Part shown: positions 52,951 through 61,567 of the stretch, in pieces
Position numbering within the stretch: the stretch's first letter is position 1
Layout: each line of letters starts with the position of its first letter
NCBI GenBank assembly: GCA_944364615.1
Contig: CALVWF010000009.1
Location: 1 to 64,000 of the forward strand
Direction: 5' to 3'
DNA length: 64,000 nucleotides
Source: an uncultured Clostridia bacterium
GTDB lineage: Bacteria; Bacillota; Clostridia; Christensenellales; CAG-314
Position numbers and translations under genes: made by a program
Notes under the pieces: generated by a model
The model's input: only the letters and a program-made list of their open reading frames with translations
Told to the model about the DNA's origin: nothing
Databases searched by the model: none

Positions 52951-54678
52951 TCATTCCTCACGTCTGTACTTATCTTTTATTTCGCCGTAACACAGGTTAC
53001 TGCCGATATCACCTTTACGCACCTGACTGATGTCCGTTTTCTTGCATTGAGCGATTGTCTTCATTACCACAGGCATACAGAATCCGCCCTGACATCTTCC
53101 CATGCCCGCTCTGACACGCCTTTTTACTCCGTCTACCGTCGCAACTCCGAGATTGTTGTTGACGGCATCCTTTATCTCGCCCAGGCTGACTTCTTCGCAA
53201 CGGCACACTATTGTACCGTAATCGGGATTTTGAGATATATACTTTTGCTGTGTCTGTCTGTCCAGTTGTCTTATACACACGGGCGGTTTACGGACGGGCT
53301 GCCAATTTTGTTTATACGTAACGTCCACTCCGCTGTCCTTTAAAGCACTGACCGCCATTTCCTTAACGTCAAGCGCGATTGCAGGTGCGGCTGTAAGCCC
53401 CGGCGACTGAATACCCGCCACATGAATCAGATTGTCCACTTCTCCGCTGCGCTCGATGATGAAATCTTCTTCGTACGTTGACGCACGCACACCGGAAAAA
53501 TAGGCTATAACACTGCTTTTCTGCAATGGCGGAAAGCACAATTTCTGTTTGTTGAACACATTGTCCACACTTTGCTGGGTGGTGGAAACGTCTTCACGTT
53601 CGGGCGTTTCTATTGCGTCCGGTCCTAAAAGAACATTGCCGTCAACGGTGATGACAATTCCGCCGCCCTTGGTGTTCTTGTTGGCACGCATTCCTTTTAA
53701 CGTGGGAGACAGGCTGATTGCATGCTGAGGCAGATCGGGCGCGTTTTTGTCCAGCAACAGGTCGGTACCCTTACGCGGATGTATGGAAAAATACCTGTCC
53801 TGCGCCATTTCGGCAACTTTGTCGGCAAATACGCCTGCGCAGTTGATGACTACGTCGGCAAACAGCGTTCCTCTGTTGGTAACCACTGCCGTTACACGCC
53901 TGCCCACACGCACCATTGACTGTACCGCCGTGTCGAAACTGAATTTTACTCCGTTTGTACATGCGTTTTCCGCATAGGCGATGGTCAGTTTGTAAGGAGA
54001 TACCGCACCTGTTGAACCGATTCGCAAAGCCCCTTTACAGTAAGAGGCGACGGCGGGTTCCAGTCTTGCCATCTCCTTGCCTATGATGGTAACGGAAGGA
54101 ATGTTGTGCTTGCGTGCCCTGACAAGCATTGACTTGGCAAGGAAACGCATGAGTCTGTCCTTGAAGATGACGTACTGACCGTCACGGCGGAAGTCTACGC
54201 CCAACTGCTCGCACACCTTGCCGTACATCGCGTTGCCCCTGACGACGTAATGAAGTTTTAAACTTTTTCCCTTTAAGTCGATGCCCGCGTGAACCATTCC
54301 GTCATTTGCTCCGCTTGCACCGTGCGCTACGTCGCTGTGTTTTTCCACCACAAGCACGCTTGCGTTAAGTTGCGAAAGTTCGCGCGCAACGGAACAGCCT
54401 ATAATTCCCGCACCGATGACAACTACATTCCATCTTGTGTCCTGCAAACTGTCGTCCCTGATGTCGGGCAGGTATTCCTTTGAAGGCACATAGCCCTTCA
54501 ATACGATGTCGTTGACCACACGCCTGTTGCTCTTCTTGTCGACAAACATCTTGCCGACATCCACTATGTCCTTCCAATCGGACATTTCCCCCTTCAGAAT
54601 AACGCTTCTGTCCGTCAAAGTAACGTCGATGTCGACATTGTACTTTTTCTTGACCTTTTTGACGATAGAGGTAATCAT
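52951..54678 (-). CDS. Anaerobic glycerol-3-phosphate-dehydrogenase-like flavoprotein
   Basis: 575 residues. N-terminal 65 residues look like a BON domain (VKKKYNVDIDVTLTDRSVILKGEM). A DAO/GlpA-type FAD domain follows (VVIGAGIIGCSVARELSQL at about 86, then ALRIGSTGAVSPYKL and CAGVFADKVAEM). The C-terminus has a BFD-like [2Fe-2S] domain (CRCEEVSLGEIKDAV, GRCQGGFC at about 485-535). It resembles GlpA, oxidising glycerol-3-phosphate or a similar phospho-polyol, with the BON domain as an extra. GGGGAGC precedes the ATG. First gene of the operon. Confidence 0.92.
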   Translation of the reverse strand: MITSIVKKVKKKYNVDIDVTLTDRSVILKGEMSDWKDIVDVGKMFVDKKSNRRVVNDIVLKGYVPSKEYLPDIRDDSLQDTRWNVVVIGAGIIGCSVARELSQLNASVLVVEKHSDVAHGASGANDGMVHAGIDLKGKSLKLHYVVRGNAMYGKVCEQLGVDFRRDGQYVIFKDRLMRFLAKSMLVRARKHNIPSVTIIGKEMARLEPAVASYCKGALRIGSTGAVSPYKLTIAYAENACTNGVKFSFDTAVQSMVRVGRRVTAVVTNRGTLFADVVINCAGVFADKVAEMAQDRYFSIHPRKGTDLLLDKNAPDLPQHAISLSPTLKGMRANKNTKGGGIVITVDGNVLLGPDAIETPEREDVSTTQQSVDNVFNKQKLCFPPLQKSSVIAYFSGVRASTYEEDFIIERSGEVDNLIHVAGIQSPGLTAAPAIALDVKEMAVSALKDSGVDVTYKQNWQPVRKPPVCIRQLDRQTQQKYISQNPDYGTIVCRCEEVSLGEIKDAVNNNLGVATVDGVKRRVRAGMGRCQGGFCMPVVMKTIAQCKKTDISQVRKGDIGSNLCYGEIKDKYRREE

Positions 54679-54726
54679 TGATGCTCCCCGGTGTAAAATG
54701 AACGCCTTTTTCTTATATTTGATTTA

Positions 54727-54755
54727 ATTATATGTCAACGAAAATGAAAAAGCAA
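54727..54755 (-). promoter_or_regulatory. Promoter of the G3P/kinase operon
   Basis: Minus-strand TTGCTT (54755-54750) and TATAAT (54732-54727) with a 17-base spacer. A TTGACA also overlaps the -10 region from 54738 but would need a poorer -10. Confidence 0.7.
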
Positions 54756-55052
54756 TCTCCGGTTTTTCATTAATAATCAGGGGTTACACATATATTTTAC
54801 AACAAGCAGAAAAAAAAGCAATAGTTTGATAAAAAAACGCTGCCGTAAAGTAATTAAACGTCAAAAAGGTGTGACGTAATGCGATTTTTTACACGAAGGA
54901 AATTTCAAATCGCAAAAGGAGTTTTTAGGTGAACGCTTGACAACAGGAAGATGTGAACCTTTTTAATTGAATTTTGCCGTAACGCGCTTATAACTACCGC
55001 AGTAAACCGTAATCGTCAGTTAAACTAAACGCAAAAAAAACAATCTGACATT
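54756..55052. other. AT-rich spacer without a gene
   Basis: Between the G3P operon promoter and the metNIQ terminator. No open frame with a ribosome binding site is visible. Confidence 0.5.
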
Positions 55053-55084
55053 GAAAAATCCCCCGACTGACTCAATCGGGGGAT
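55053..55084 (-). terminator. Terminator of the met operon
   Basis: Minus-strand stem atcccccga / tcgggggat with a 9-base loop, then five T. Confidence 0.93.
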
Positions 55085-55099
55085 AACTGACAGAAATTG

Positions 55100-55927
55100 T
55101 CAGGCGACAAACTGTACCGCGTCGCCGTAAGTGTCTTCTATAAATTGAGCGACTTTTTCGCTTTTCAACACTTCCGCAATGGCATGGGCAATGTCGCTGT
55201 CGGCGTTTTCCGCACGCACCGCAACTACGTTTGCGTACTTTCTCGTAACTTCCGCATCCTCGGTTGCAAGAGCCTCTTTAAGACCGGCAAGCAATGCGTA
55301 ATTTCCGGGGATAACGGCAATGTCCACATCGTTAAGCGATGATGCCAGCAGACTCGCCGACACTTCTCGGTACTGATGTCCTTGCCAATCGCAGTCGTCT
55401 ACTGAAATCGTTTCCTTGTCGTTGACAACGGTGATTATTCCCAACTGTTCCAAAAGACGCAGGGCGCGCGATTGATTAGTGCGGTCGTTGGTGACGGAAA
55501 TCACAAGATTTTCCTTGGAAAAAATTTCATCTACGCTCTCTCCCGTTGCTTTGCCGCCCTTGTAAACGCCCAACGGTTCAACGTGCACTTCGCAAATACT
55601 GACCAGTTTGTCCGATTCGCCTACTGAACGATTGTATTCGTCAAGATAAATTCCGTGCTGGAAATAGTTGGCGAACGTATCTCCCGCAGAGGTCGCCGGA
55701 TTGAGCAAAGCGTATTCGTCCACCCGTTTAACTTCGATTTTTATGTTGTACTCCTGTTGCAAAATTTCTTTGGCAAATTCCAGAATTTCCGCATGGGGAA
55801 CGGACGTCGCGCCGATATAAACGGTGCCGTCCTTGCCTATACCGTCGGTGACGGGGTTACACGCCGCGGCAAACACCGCCACAACCGACAAACAAACCGC
55901 AAGTGCAAATACATATAATCTTTTCAT
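55100..55927 (-). CDS. metQ: Methionine-binding lipoprotein MetQ (NlpA family)
   Basis: 275 residues. Signal peptide with lipobox FAAAC (Cys23) puts it on the outer face of the membrane. The NlpA fold shows VYIGATSVPHAEILEFAKEIL and FANYFQHGIYLDEYN, and the C-terminal half has AVIPGNYALLAGL. It binds methionine and delivers it to MetI/MetN. It starts 40 bases after metI. Family members can also bind D-Met or related compounds, but the leader and neighbours point to methionine. Confidence 0.95.
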   Translation of the reverse strand: MKRLYVFALAVCLSVVAVFAAACNPVTDGIGKDGTVYIGATSVPHAEILEFAKEILQQEYNIKIEVKRVDEYALLNPATSAGDTFANYFQHGIYLDEYNRSVGESDKLVSICEVHVEPLGVYKGGKATGESVDEIFSKENLVISVTNDRTNQSRALRLLEQLGIITVVNDKETISVDDCDWQGHQYREVSASLLASSLNDVDIAVIPGNYALLAGLKEALATEDAEVTRKYANVVAVRAENADSDIAHAIAEVLKSEKVAQFIEDTYGDAVQFVA

Positions 55928-55967
55928 ATCGATTCTCCTTTATGTTTAACTGTCAATTTAATACTTA

Positions 55968-56636
55968 CTACGCATTTTTCTTGTCGATAAATCTGACGAC
56001 AATGTTAAAAATCAACTGCGCCAACTGAACTATTGCGACTAACACGACGACGCACATCAGTATCATTGCAAAATCGTAATTTATAAAACCTTCCTGATAG
56101 GCAAGGTTGCCCAGTCCTCCTCCGCCTACGGTACCCGCCATTGCGGAATAACCTACAAGATTGATGAATGTAAGACATGCTCCCCTCAACAGTCCCGGCA
56201 GACATTCGGGAACAAGCACCTTGTACACGGTCTGCCACCAGCCGGCACCTACCGAGCGGGCGGCTTCTATAAGTCCGCGGTCCAGTTCGCGCATTGCACT
56301 GTCCGTCACTCTTGCTGTAAAAGGAATGGCGGCGATTGTCAGAGGAACTATTGCCGAAGTCGTTCCAAGCGTTGTCCCCACAATCCATCTGGTAAATGGC
56401 AACAGCAAAATAAGCAAAATGATAAAGGGAATACTGCGTCCTATGTTTACCACCGCTTCGCACACTATATTTAAAAATTTGTTGGGACGTATACCGTTTT
56501 TCGATGTTACGTAGGCAAGAATTCCCAACGGAATACCCACTGCGCAGGCTATGAGAGACGCCACCGTCACCATATACAACGTTTCGCCCGCAGCCGACGT
56601 AATCTTGCTTAAATATATCTGCCATGAGTATTTCAT
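55968..56636 (-). CDS. metI: Methionine ABC transporter permease MetI
   Basis: 222 residues with five membrane helices. The MetI-type opening is ETLYMVTVASLIACAVGIPLGI and the ATPase-contact segment is RSVGAGWWQTVYKVLVPECLPGLLRG, with the EAA-like glycine. Its ATG starts in the last base of the metN TAA stop (TAATG), so translation is coupled. It pairs with MetN as a homodimeric channel. Confidence 0.96.
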   Translation of the reverse strand: MKYSWQIYLSKITSAAGETLYMVTVASLIACAVGIPLGILAYVTSKNGIRPNKFLNIVCEAVVNIGRSIPFIILLILLLPFTRWIVGTTLGTTSAIVPLTIAAIPFTARVTDSAMRELDRGLIEAARSVGAGWWQTVYKVLVPECLPGLLRGACLTFINLVGYSAMAGTVGGGGLGNLAYQEGFINYDFAMILMCVVVLVAIVQLAQLIFNIVVRFIDKKNA

Positions 56637-57409
56637 TACTTTACACCTCCGTAATGCAATATCTTCCGAGTAACGGGACTGGCGGGAGAGTCAAACACTT
56701 TTTCGACGCTTCCGCATTCCGCAATACCCGCGTCGTCCAGCACCGCCACCTTGTTGCAAAAGTTCTTTACAGCCCCTATCTCGTGAGTGATAAACACAAT
56801 CGTAACGCCCAGTTTGCAGTTGATGTCTTTGAGCAATTGCAAAATACTGTATGCGGTAAGGCTGTCAAGCGCACTGGTTGCCTCGTCGCACAGCAATACG
56901 TCGGGATTGTTTGCAAGCGCTCTTGCAATGGCAACTCGCTGTTTCTGTCCGCCTGACAGTTGCGACGGGTAACTGTCAGCCTTGTCGCCGAGACCGACAT
57001 AGCCTAACAGTGCCTTTACCCGACTGTCAATCGTCTGTCTGTCTGCGCCCGCTATTTCCAGAGGAAAAGCAACGTTGCGAAATACCGTGCGCTGATTGAA
57101 TAAATTGAAATTCTGAAAAATCATCGCTATCTTGCGTCGCTGCAAATTGAGGTTCTTTTCACTAAGTGCGGAGAGGTCTACTCCGTTGACGGTGATTTTG
57201 CCCGATGTCGGCTTTTCCAGAAGATTTATACACCTTGCAAGAGTGCTTTTACCCGCGCCGGACACTCCTACGATTCCGAATATATCACCTTTATTTACAG
57301 TAAGAGTAACATCCTTCAATGCTACGACTTCCTTTCCCTTGAATTTGTAAGTTTTGTTTAAATTTTCTATTCTGATTACTTCACGTATTTCCGTCGATTG
57401 TCGCGTCAT
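56636..57409 (-). CDS. metN: Methionine ABC transporter ATPase MetN, without NIL domain
   Basis: 257 residues. Walker A GVSGAGKST (about 44), signature LSGGQKQRVAIARAL (about 148), Walker B VLLCDEATSALD (about 170) and the H-loop THEIG are intact. The sequence stops after FDSPASPVTRKILHYGGVK; the roughly 80-residue C-terminal NIL domain that binds methionine and shuts transport off in E. coli MetN is absent. So feedback must come from elsewhere, and the leader upstream offers it. I use ATG 57409, with GAGGTG 7 bases before; an upstream GTG (57418) is in frame but lies inside that ribosome binding site. Confidence 0.95.
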   Translation of the reverse strand: MTRQSTEIREVIRIENLNKTYKFKGKEVVALKDVTLTVNKGDIFGIVGVSGAGKSTLARCINLLEKPTSGKITVNGVDLSALSEKNLNLQRRKIAMIFQNFNLFNQRTVFRNVAFPLEIAGADRQTIDSRVKALLGYVGLGDKADSYPSQLSGGQKQRVAIARALANNPDVLLCDEATSALDSLTAYSILQLLKDINCKLGVTIVFITHEIGAVKNFCNKVAVLDDAGIAECGSVEKVFDSPASPVTRKILHYGGVK

Positions 57410-57436
57410 TCTGAACACCTCGCTGTTTTTAACAAT

Positions 57437-57522
57437 AAAAAAAGAATTAGTATACGGTGTTACTAATTCTTCGCAAAAAAAGCCATGGGTAATGTAGTTT
57501 ATTAAACCGTCATTCCCATAGC
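57437..57522 (-). promoter_or_regulatory. Tandem intrinsic terminators of the metN leader (attenuator)
   Basis: Read on the minus strand. T1: arms gctatgggaatg (57522-57511) and cattacccatggc (57494-57482), with one bulge, a 16-base loop and seven T (57481-57475). T2: arms agaattagta (57470-57461) and tactaattct (57452-57443), an 8-base loop and seven T (to 57437). The 5' arm of T1 begins six bases after the last Met codon of the leader peptide, so a ribosome stalled on Met codons would cover it. Confidence 0.8.
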
Positions 57523-57563
57523 CTCAGCATCATCATCATGTTGTTGTTTAAAATAATACTCAT
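57510..57563 (-). CDS. Leader peptide with four consecutive Met codons
   Basis: 17 codons plus TGA encode MSIILNNNMMMMLRLWE. AAGGCGG lies 7 bases before the ATG, so it should be translated. Codons 9-12 are all ATG. It is preceded by a strong promoter and ends within the 5' arm of terminator T1. The pattern (short frame, run of codons of the pathway amino acid, overlap with a terminator arm, metNIQ downstream) is the classical logic of amino-acid attenuation. I read it as the sensor for charged Met-tRNA. No S-box or Met T-box is present. Too short for normal gene calling. Confidence 0.85.
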   Translation of the reverse strand: MSIILNNNMMMMLRLWE

Positions 57564-57592
57564 AAATATCCGCCTTTTGATGAGTTGGCTAT

Positions 57593-57621
57593 ATTATACA
57601 CACAACTTTTTGACTTGTAAA
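57593..57621 (-). promoter_or_regulatory. Promoter of the met leader-metNIQ operon
   Basis: Minus-strand TTTACA (57621-57616) and TATAAT (57598-57593), 17-base spacer. The start would be about 25 bases before the leader ATG. Confidence 0.88.
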
Positions 57622-57757
57622 GCGATTCAGACTAATATTTTTTATGGAAAAAGTCATTTTTATATCAGATGTTTCGGCTGACAGCCTTTCTTTTAAGCAG
57701 ATAAATGAGGAAATTGCGATGCCACGCACTCTTGCAATGCAGTCGGGCAAATCCGAC

Positions 57758-57793
57758 AATAAAACAGCCGTACGGAAATCTCCGTACGGCTGT
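57758..57793 (-). terminator. Terminator of clpB
   Basis: Minus-strand perfect stem acagccgtacgga / tccgtacggctgt, 4-base loop, then tttta. Confidence 0.94.
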
Positions 57794-57818
57794 CAAATGA
57801 AAAATTACATATAAGGCG

Positions 57819-60398
57819 TTACTCAACAACAAGTTCGCCGTCTTTTACGTCAACTGTCAAGGTTGTGTCGGGAGCAAGATCCGATTGTAATATTTTACGC
57901 GCGATAAGCGTTTCGACATTGTGCTGTACAAATCTCTTAAGCGGTCTTGCACCATATACGGGATCGTAGCCGCCTTCGGCAATAAACTTTCTTGCACTGT
58001 CCGTAACGTTGAGTTTCAGTTGTTTGTCGCTCAGTCTGTGTTGCAAAGCAGCAATAAGCAGATCTACGATCTTGGCAATTTCTTCCTTTGTCAACGGCTT
58101 GAACAGGATTATTTCGTCCAGTCTGTTGAGGAATTCGGGACGGAACTGATGTTTAAGCAACTGATGAACTTCTTCTTCCGCTTCCGCAGTCAACTTGCCT
58201 TCTTTTTCGATACTGTCAATAATGATCGAGGAACCGAGGTTACTTGTCAGAATGATGATGGTATTTTTGAAGTCTACCGTACGTCCCTGACTGTCCGTTA
58301 CACGACCGTCGTCCAGAATCTGCAACAGCACGTTGAACACATCGGGATGCGCCTTTTCGATTTCGTCGAACAGTATTACCGAATAGGGTTTACGACGTAC
58401 CGCTTCGGTCAGTTGTCCGCCCTCTTCGTAACCTACATATCCCGGAGGAGCACCGATCAGACGGGACACGGAGTATTTCTCCATGTATTCGCTCATGTCG
58501 ATACGTACCATGTTGCGCTGATCGTCGAACAGATTTTCCGCAAGAGTCTTGGCAAGTTCCGTCTTACCTACACCGGTAGGTCCTAAGAACATAAAACTGC
58601 CTATGGGACGGTTGGGGTCTATAATGCCGGCACGCGAACGCAATATCGCATCGCACACTTTCGTCACCGCGTCGTCCTGACCTATTACACGTTTGTGCAT
58701 TATTTCGGGCAACTGCAACAACTTCTGTTTTTCGCTCGTTTCCAGTTTGGAAACGGGTATACCCGTCCAACGGCTGATAATACGCGCGATTTCTTCGTCC
58801 GTCACCTTGTCACGCAGCAGACTGTCGCCGCGGTTGTTGATGCGTTGTTCCTGTTCGTGCAACTGTCTTGTAAGTTCGGGAAGGTCGCCGTATTTGAGTT
58901 TGGAAAGTCTTGCAAGGTCGTAACTGTGTTCGGCAGTCTGTATTTCAGCATTGACCTGATCGATCTTTTCACGCAGACTCTGCACCTTGGCAATGTCTTT
59001 CTTTTCGTTTTCCCAACGTGCCTTCATCGAATTGTAGGTTTCTTTGAGTTTGGCAAGTTCTTTGGAAATTTCTTCCTTGTGCGCGACGGCAAGTTTGTCC
59101 GTTTCCTTTTTGAGCGCTTCCTGCTCTATTTCCAACTGCATTATTTTACGGCTGATATCGTCCATTTCCACAGGCATGGAATCCATCTCCGTTCTTATCA
59201 TTGCGCAAGCCTCGTCCACAAGGTCTATTGCCTTGTCGGGCAAGTATCTGTCGCTGATATACCTGTCGGACAATACGCTGGCACTTATTAATGCCGAGTC
59301 CTGAATCTTTACGCCGTGAAATACTTCGTAACGGTTTTTAAGTCCGCGCAGAATCGATATAGTGTCTTCCACTGTAGGTTCGTTGACCATTACAGGCTGG
59401 AAACGACGTTCAAGCGCAGGATCTTTTTCTATATACTGACGATATTCGTCCAGAGTGGTTGCACCGATGCAATGCAATTCACCCCTTGCAAGCATGGGCT
59501 TTAAAAGATTTCCTGCATCCATTGCACCGTCCGACTTGCCCGCACCCACTATAGTGTGCAGTTCGTCGATAAACAGTATAATCTTGCCCTCGCTCTTTTT
59601 GACTTCCTGCAAAACTGCCTTTAAACGTTCTTCGAATTCCCCACGAAACTTGGCGCCCGCTATAAGCGCACCTATATCCAAAGAGAACAACTTTCTGTCC
59701 TTTAAGCCGGTAGGAACGTCTCCGCGCATTATACGCTGAGCCAGTCCTTCGGCGATTGCCGTTTTACCTACGCCCGCTTCACCTATCAGAACGGGGTTGT
59801 TCTTGGTTTTACGGGAAAGAATCTGTATACAACTACGTATTTCGTTTTCTCTGCCTATTACGGGATCGAGTTTCTGCTGACGCGCAAGTTCTACCAGATC
59901 GCTGCCGTACTTGCTGAGTACGTCATAGGTTGATTCGGGACTGTCGCTTGTTACCCTGACGTTGCCCCTCACCTTCATAAGAGCGGACATAAAACTGTTC
60001 TTCTCCACTCCGAACTGTCTGAACAACTGCGTCATTGTGCTGTCGGGTTTGTCGAGCAACGCTATAAACAGATGTTCGACGGAAACATATTCGTCCTTCA
60101 TTTCCGCAGCGCACTTCTCGGCGTTGTTAAGTGTTTCGTTGAGACGTGCCGACAGATAAACTTCCGACACGTTTGACATCTTGGGAAGACGGGCAACTTC
60201 TGCATTGGCGCGTTGAAGCAAAGCGGAACAATCTACGCCCGACGCCTGTAACACAGAACGTACAATGGATTGATCATCGTCAAGCAAACCGCACAACAGG
60301 TGTACCTGTTGCAATTCGCTGTTACCGTTTTCCATTGCAACGGATTGCGCTTGCTGCAAAGCCGAAAGAGATTTCTGAGTCAATTTTTGCATGTTCAT
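57819..60398 (-). CDS. clpB: ClpB disaggregase chaperone
   Basis: 859 residues, full length. N-terminal Clp_N repeats (about 1-145), first AAA+ module with Walker [10 protein letters not shown] and Walker [15 protein letters not shown], the ClpB-specific coiled-coil middle domain (about 400-520), second AAA+ with GPTGVGKTE and [14 protein letters not shown], and a C-terminal D2-small domain. It resolves aggregated proteins with DnaK. The start at 60398 has AGGTGG 9 bases upstream; the in-frame ATG 12 bases earlier (60410) sits on it. No CIRCE or CtsR site is obvious. Confidence 0.97.
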   Translation of the reverse strand: MNMQKLTQKSLSALQQAQSVAMENGNSELQQVHLLCGLLDDDQSIVRSVLQASGVDCSALLQRANAEVARLPKMSNVSEVYLSARLNETLNNAEKCAAEMKDEYVSVEHLFIALLDKPDSTMTQLFRQFGVEKNSFMSALMKVRGNVRVTSDSPESTYDVLSKYGSDLVELARQQKLDPVIGRENEIRSCIQILSRKTKNNPVLIGEAGVGKTAIAEGLAQRIMRGDVPTGLKDRKLFSLDIGALIAGAKFRGEFEERLKAVLQEVKKSEGKIILFIDELHTIVGAGKSDGAMDAGNLLKPMLARGELHCIGATTLDEYRQYIEKDPALERRFQPVMVNEPTVEDTISILRGLKNRYEVFHGVKIQDSALISASVLSDRYISDRYLPDKAIDLVDEACAMIRTEMDSMPVEMDDISRKIMQLEIEQEALKKETDKLAVAHKEEISKELAKLKETYNSMKARWENEKKDIAKVQSLREKIDQVNAEIQTAEHSYDLARLSKLKYGDLPELTRQLHEQEQRINNRGDSLLRDKVTDEEIARIISRWTGIPVSKLETSEKQKLLQLPEIMHKRVIGQDDAVTKVCDAILRSRAGIIDPNRPIGSFMFLGPTGVGKTELAKTLAENLFDDQRNMVRIDMSEYMEKYSVSRLIGAPPGYVGYEEGGQLTEAVRRKPYSVILFDEIEKAHPDVFNVLLQILDDGRVTDSQGRTVDFKNTIIILTSNLGSSIIIDSIEKEGKLTAEAEEEVHQLLKHQFRPEFLNRLDEIILFKPLTKEEIAKIVDLLIAALQHRLSDKQLKLNVTDSARKFIAEGGYDPVYGARPLKRFVQHNVETLIARKILQSDLAPDTTLTVDVKDGELVVE

Positions 60399-60449
60399 TG
60401 TATTCACCACCTTTGGTCTAAAAGCCTTGAAAAATCTGAATTAATTGTT

Positions 60450-60484
60450 AAAAAACACGTAACGTCCTGATGTTTTTATACGTG
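60450..60484 (-). terminator. Terminator after the ribbon-helix-helix gene
   Basis: Minus-strand arms cacgta / tacgtg, an 18-base loop and six or seven T. The 5' arm includes the last codons and stop of the gene. Confidence 0.7.
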
Positions 60485-61114
60485 TATGTTTTCTGCAAGA
60501 TACTTGGCGTACCGACGTTTGATTTCGTGTACGCTTTTTTTGGAACAGCCCTGCGCAAAATACACGCCAAGCAGTTCGTCAAAGTTGTTGATATATGCCG
60601 TTATACACTCCGCAATTTGCGAGTCAGTGATATAATCGTCGGGTTTTTGCAACAACCTGACAAAACGTCCGCTGTCATCGGTACCGCTTGTACGCTGTCC
60701 CAATGCGTCCTGCTCCAATTGCATGAACAAAGCGTAAAAACGTTTCATACCTTCGAGCAGGTCGCTGTTCTGACTGCGTAGCGAAACACGCAGTCTCGCG
60801 ATGCAACCGTCACTGTCGACAAGTTCCACGCTGTAGCGCACAGTTGGTTTGTATCTGTAAGGCAAAGCACTGAATATGGTAGCCATGCTTACAGAAGGCA
60901 TATTGCTGAACCGCATTGTGCTGTGAGGCAAAATAAGTTGTTCCACCTCGGCAAAAATGTCGTGCATACGCTTTTCGGGCGTGGAGTAACTGAAATGCTC
61001 GCCCAATATACGATTGACCATATTGGAACGGGATATTCCCTGCTTAGCCGCAAGATTGTCAACCTGTTCCACTACGTCGTCCGACAACAGCAGACTGTAA
61101 ATCTTTTTTGCCAC
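60476..61114 (-). CDS. Ribbon-helix-helix protein with an unknown C-terminal domain
   Basis: 212 residues from GTG with GGAGG upstream. Residues 1-45 look like a CopG/Arc ribbon-helix-helix (KIYSLLLSDDVVEQVDNLAAKQGISRSNMVNRIL). The remaining 165 residues (YRYKPTVRYSVELVDSDGCIARLRVSLRSQ, KKSVHEIKRRYAKYL) are not recognised. It may be a regulator with an extra effector domain. Direct repeats tttaccgat before its start are good candidate binding sites. Its terminator stands between it and clpB, so the two are probably not one operon. Confidence 0.82.
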   Translation of the reverse strand: MAKKIYSLLLSDDVVEQVDNLAAKQGISRSNMVNRILGEHFSYSTPEKRMHDIFAEVEQLILPHSTMRFSNMPSVSMATIFSALPYRYKPTVRYSVELVDSDGCIARLRVSLRSQNSDLLEGMKRFYALFMQLEQDALGQRTSGTDDSGRFVRLLQKPDDYITDSQIAECITAYINNFDELLGVYFAQGCSKKSVHEIKRRYAKYLAENIHV

Positions 61115-61125
61115 GGTGACCTCCT

Positions 61126-61146
61126 TTTACCGATAACTTTACCGAT
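61126..61146 (-). promoter_or_regulatory. Direct repeats (candidate operator of the RHH protein)
   Basis: tttaccgat occurs at 61126-61134 and 61138-61146, 12 bases apart (start to start), between the -10 and the GTG. Ribbon-helix-helix proteins often bind such close tandem repeats. Confidence 0.55.
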
Positions 61147-61163
61147 GTTCTTTAACTGTACCT

Positions 61164-61191
61164 ATTATACCACACTTTATTAAATTGTCAA
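61164..61191 (-). promoter_or_regulatory. Promoter of the RHH gene
   Basis: Minus-strand TTGACA (61191-61186) and TATAAT (61169-61164) with a 16-base spacer; TGTGG precedes the -10. Confidence 0.88.
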
Positions 61192-61513
61192 CAGAATTAT
61201 TAACTTTAATGACAAATTATTTATATTTTTTTTGAAATTTTTCGGAATTTTTCAACATACAGAATGGCGACAAAGAGTAAAAATCATTTTGCTCCAAAAA
61301 TACCGTATTAAACGGCTGACAAGCCGAATTGCCTCTTGTCTACACTTGTGTGTTTAATATATAAATACATTAAACAATTAGTGCCGCTGTTTGGGAAATA
61401 TCGGCATTGCGGTAGGACTTTGCAATTTAAGTTTGCATTTCTGCCGTGATTGCACTTCCGCCGTAAATACTGACCGCCGTTTAGCCGATGTTTGCCCGAC
61501 ACGCGCTTTCGCT
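61192..61513. other. AT-rich spacer without a gene
   Basis: Between the RHH promoter and the MscS terminator. No supported open frame. Confidence 0.5.
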
Positions 61514-61545
61514 AAAAAAAATGCAGACGCAATCAATGCGTCTGC
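61514..61545 (-). terminator. Terminator of mscS
   Basis: Minus-strand stem gcagacgca / tgcgtctgc, 5-base loop, then a run of eight T after one A. Confidence 0.95.
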
Positions 61546-61567
61546 AAAATCGTTGTAAATCAATATT

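Noticed and set aside
57419..57600. S-box (SAM) riboswitch or Met T-box before metN
   Set aside because: The region is too short, and neither the S-box core nor a T-box motif is present; a leader peptide and terminators explain it better.
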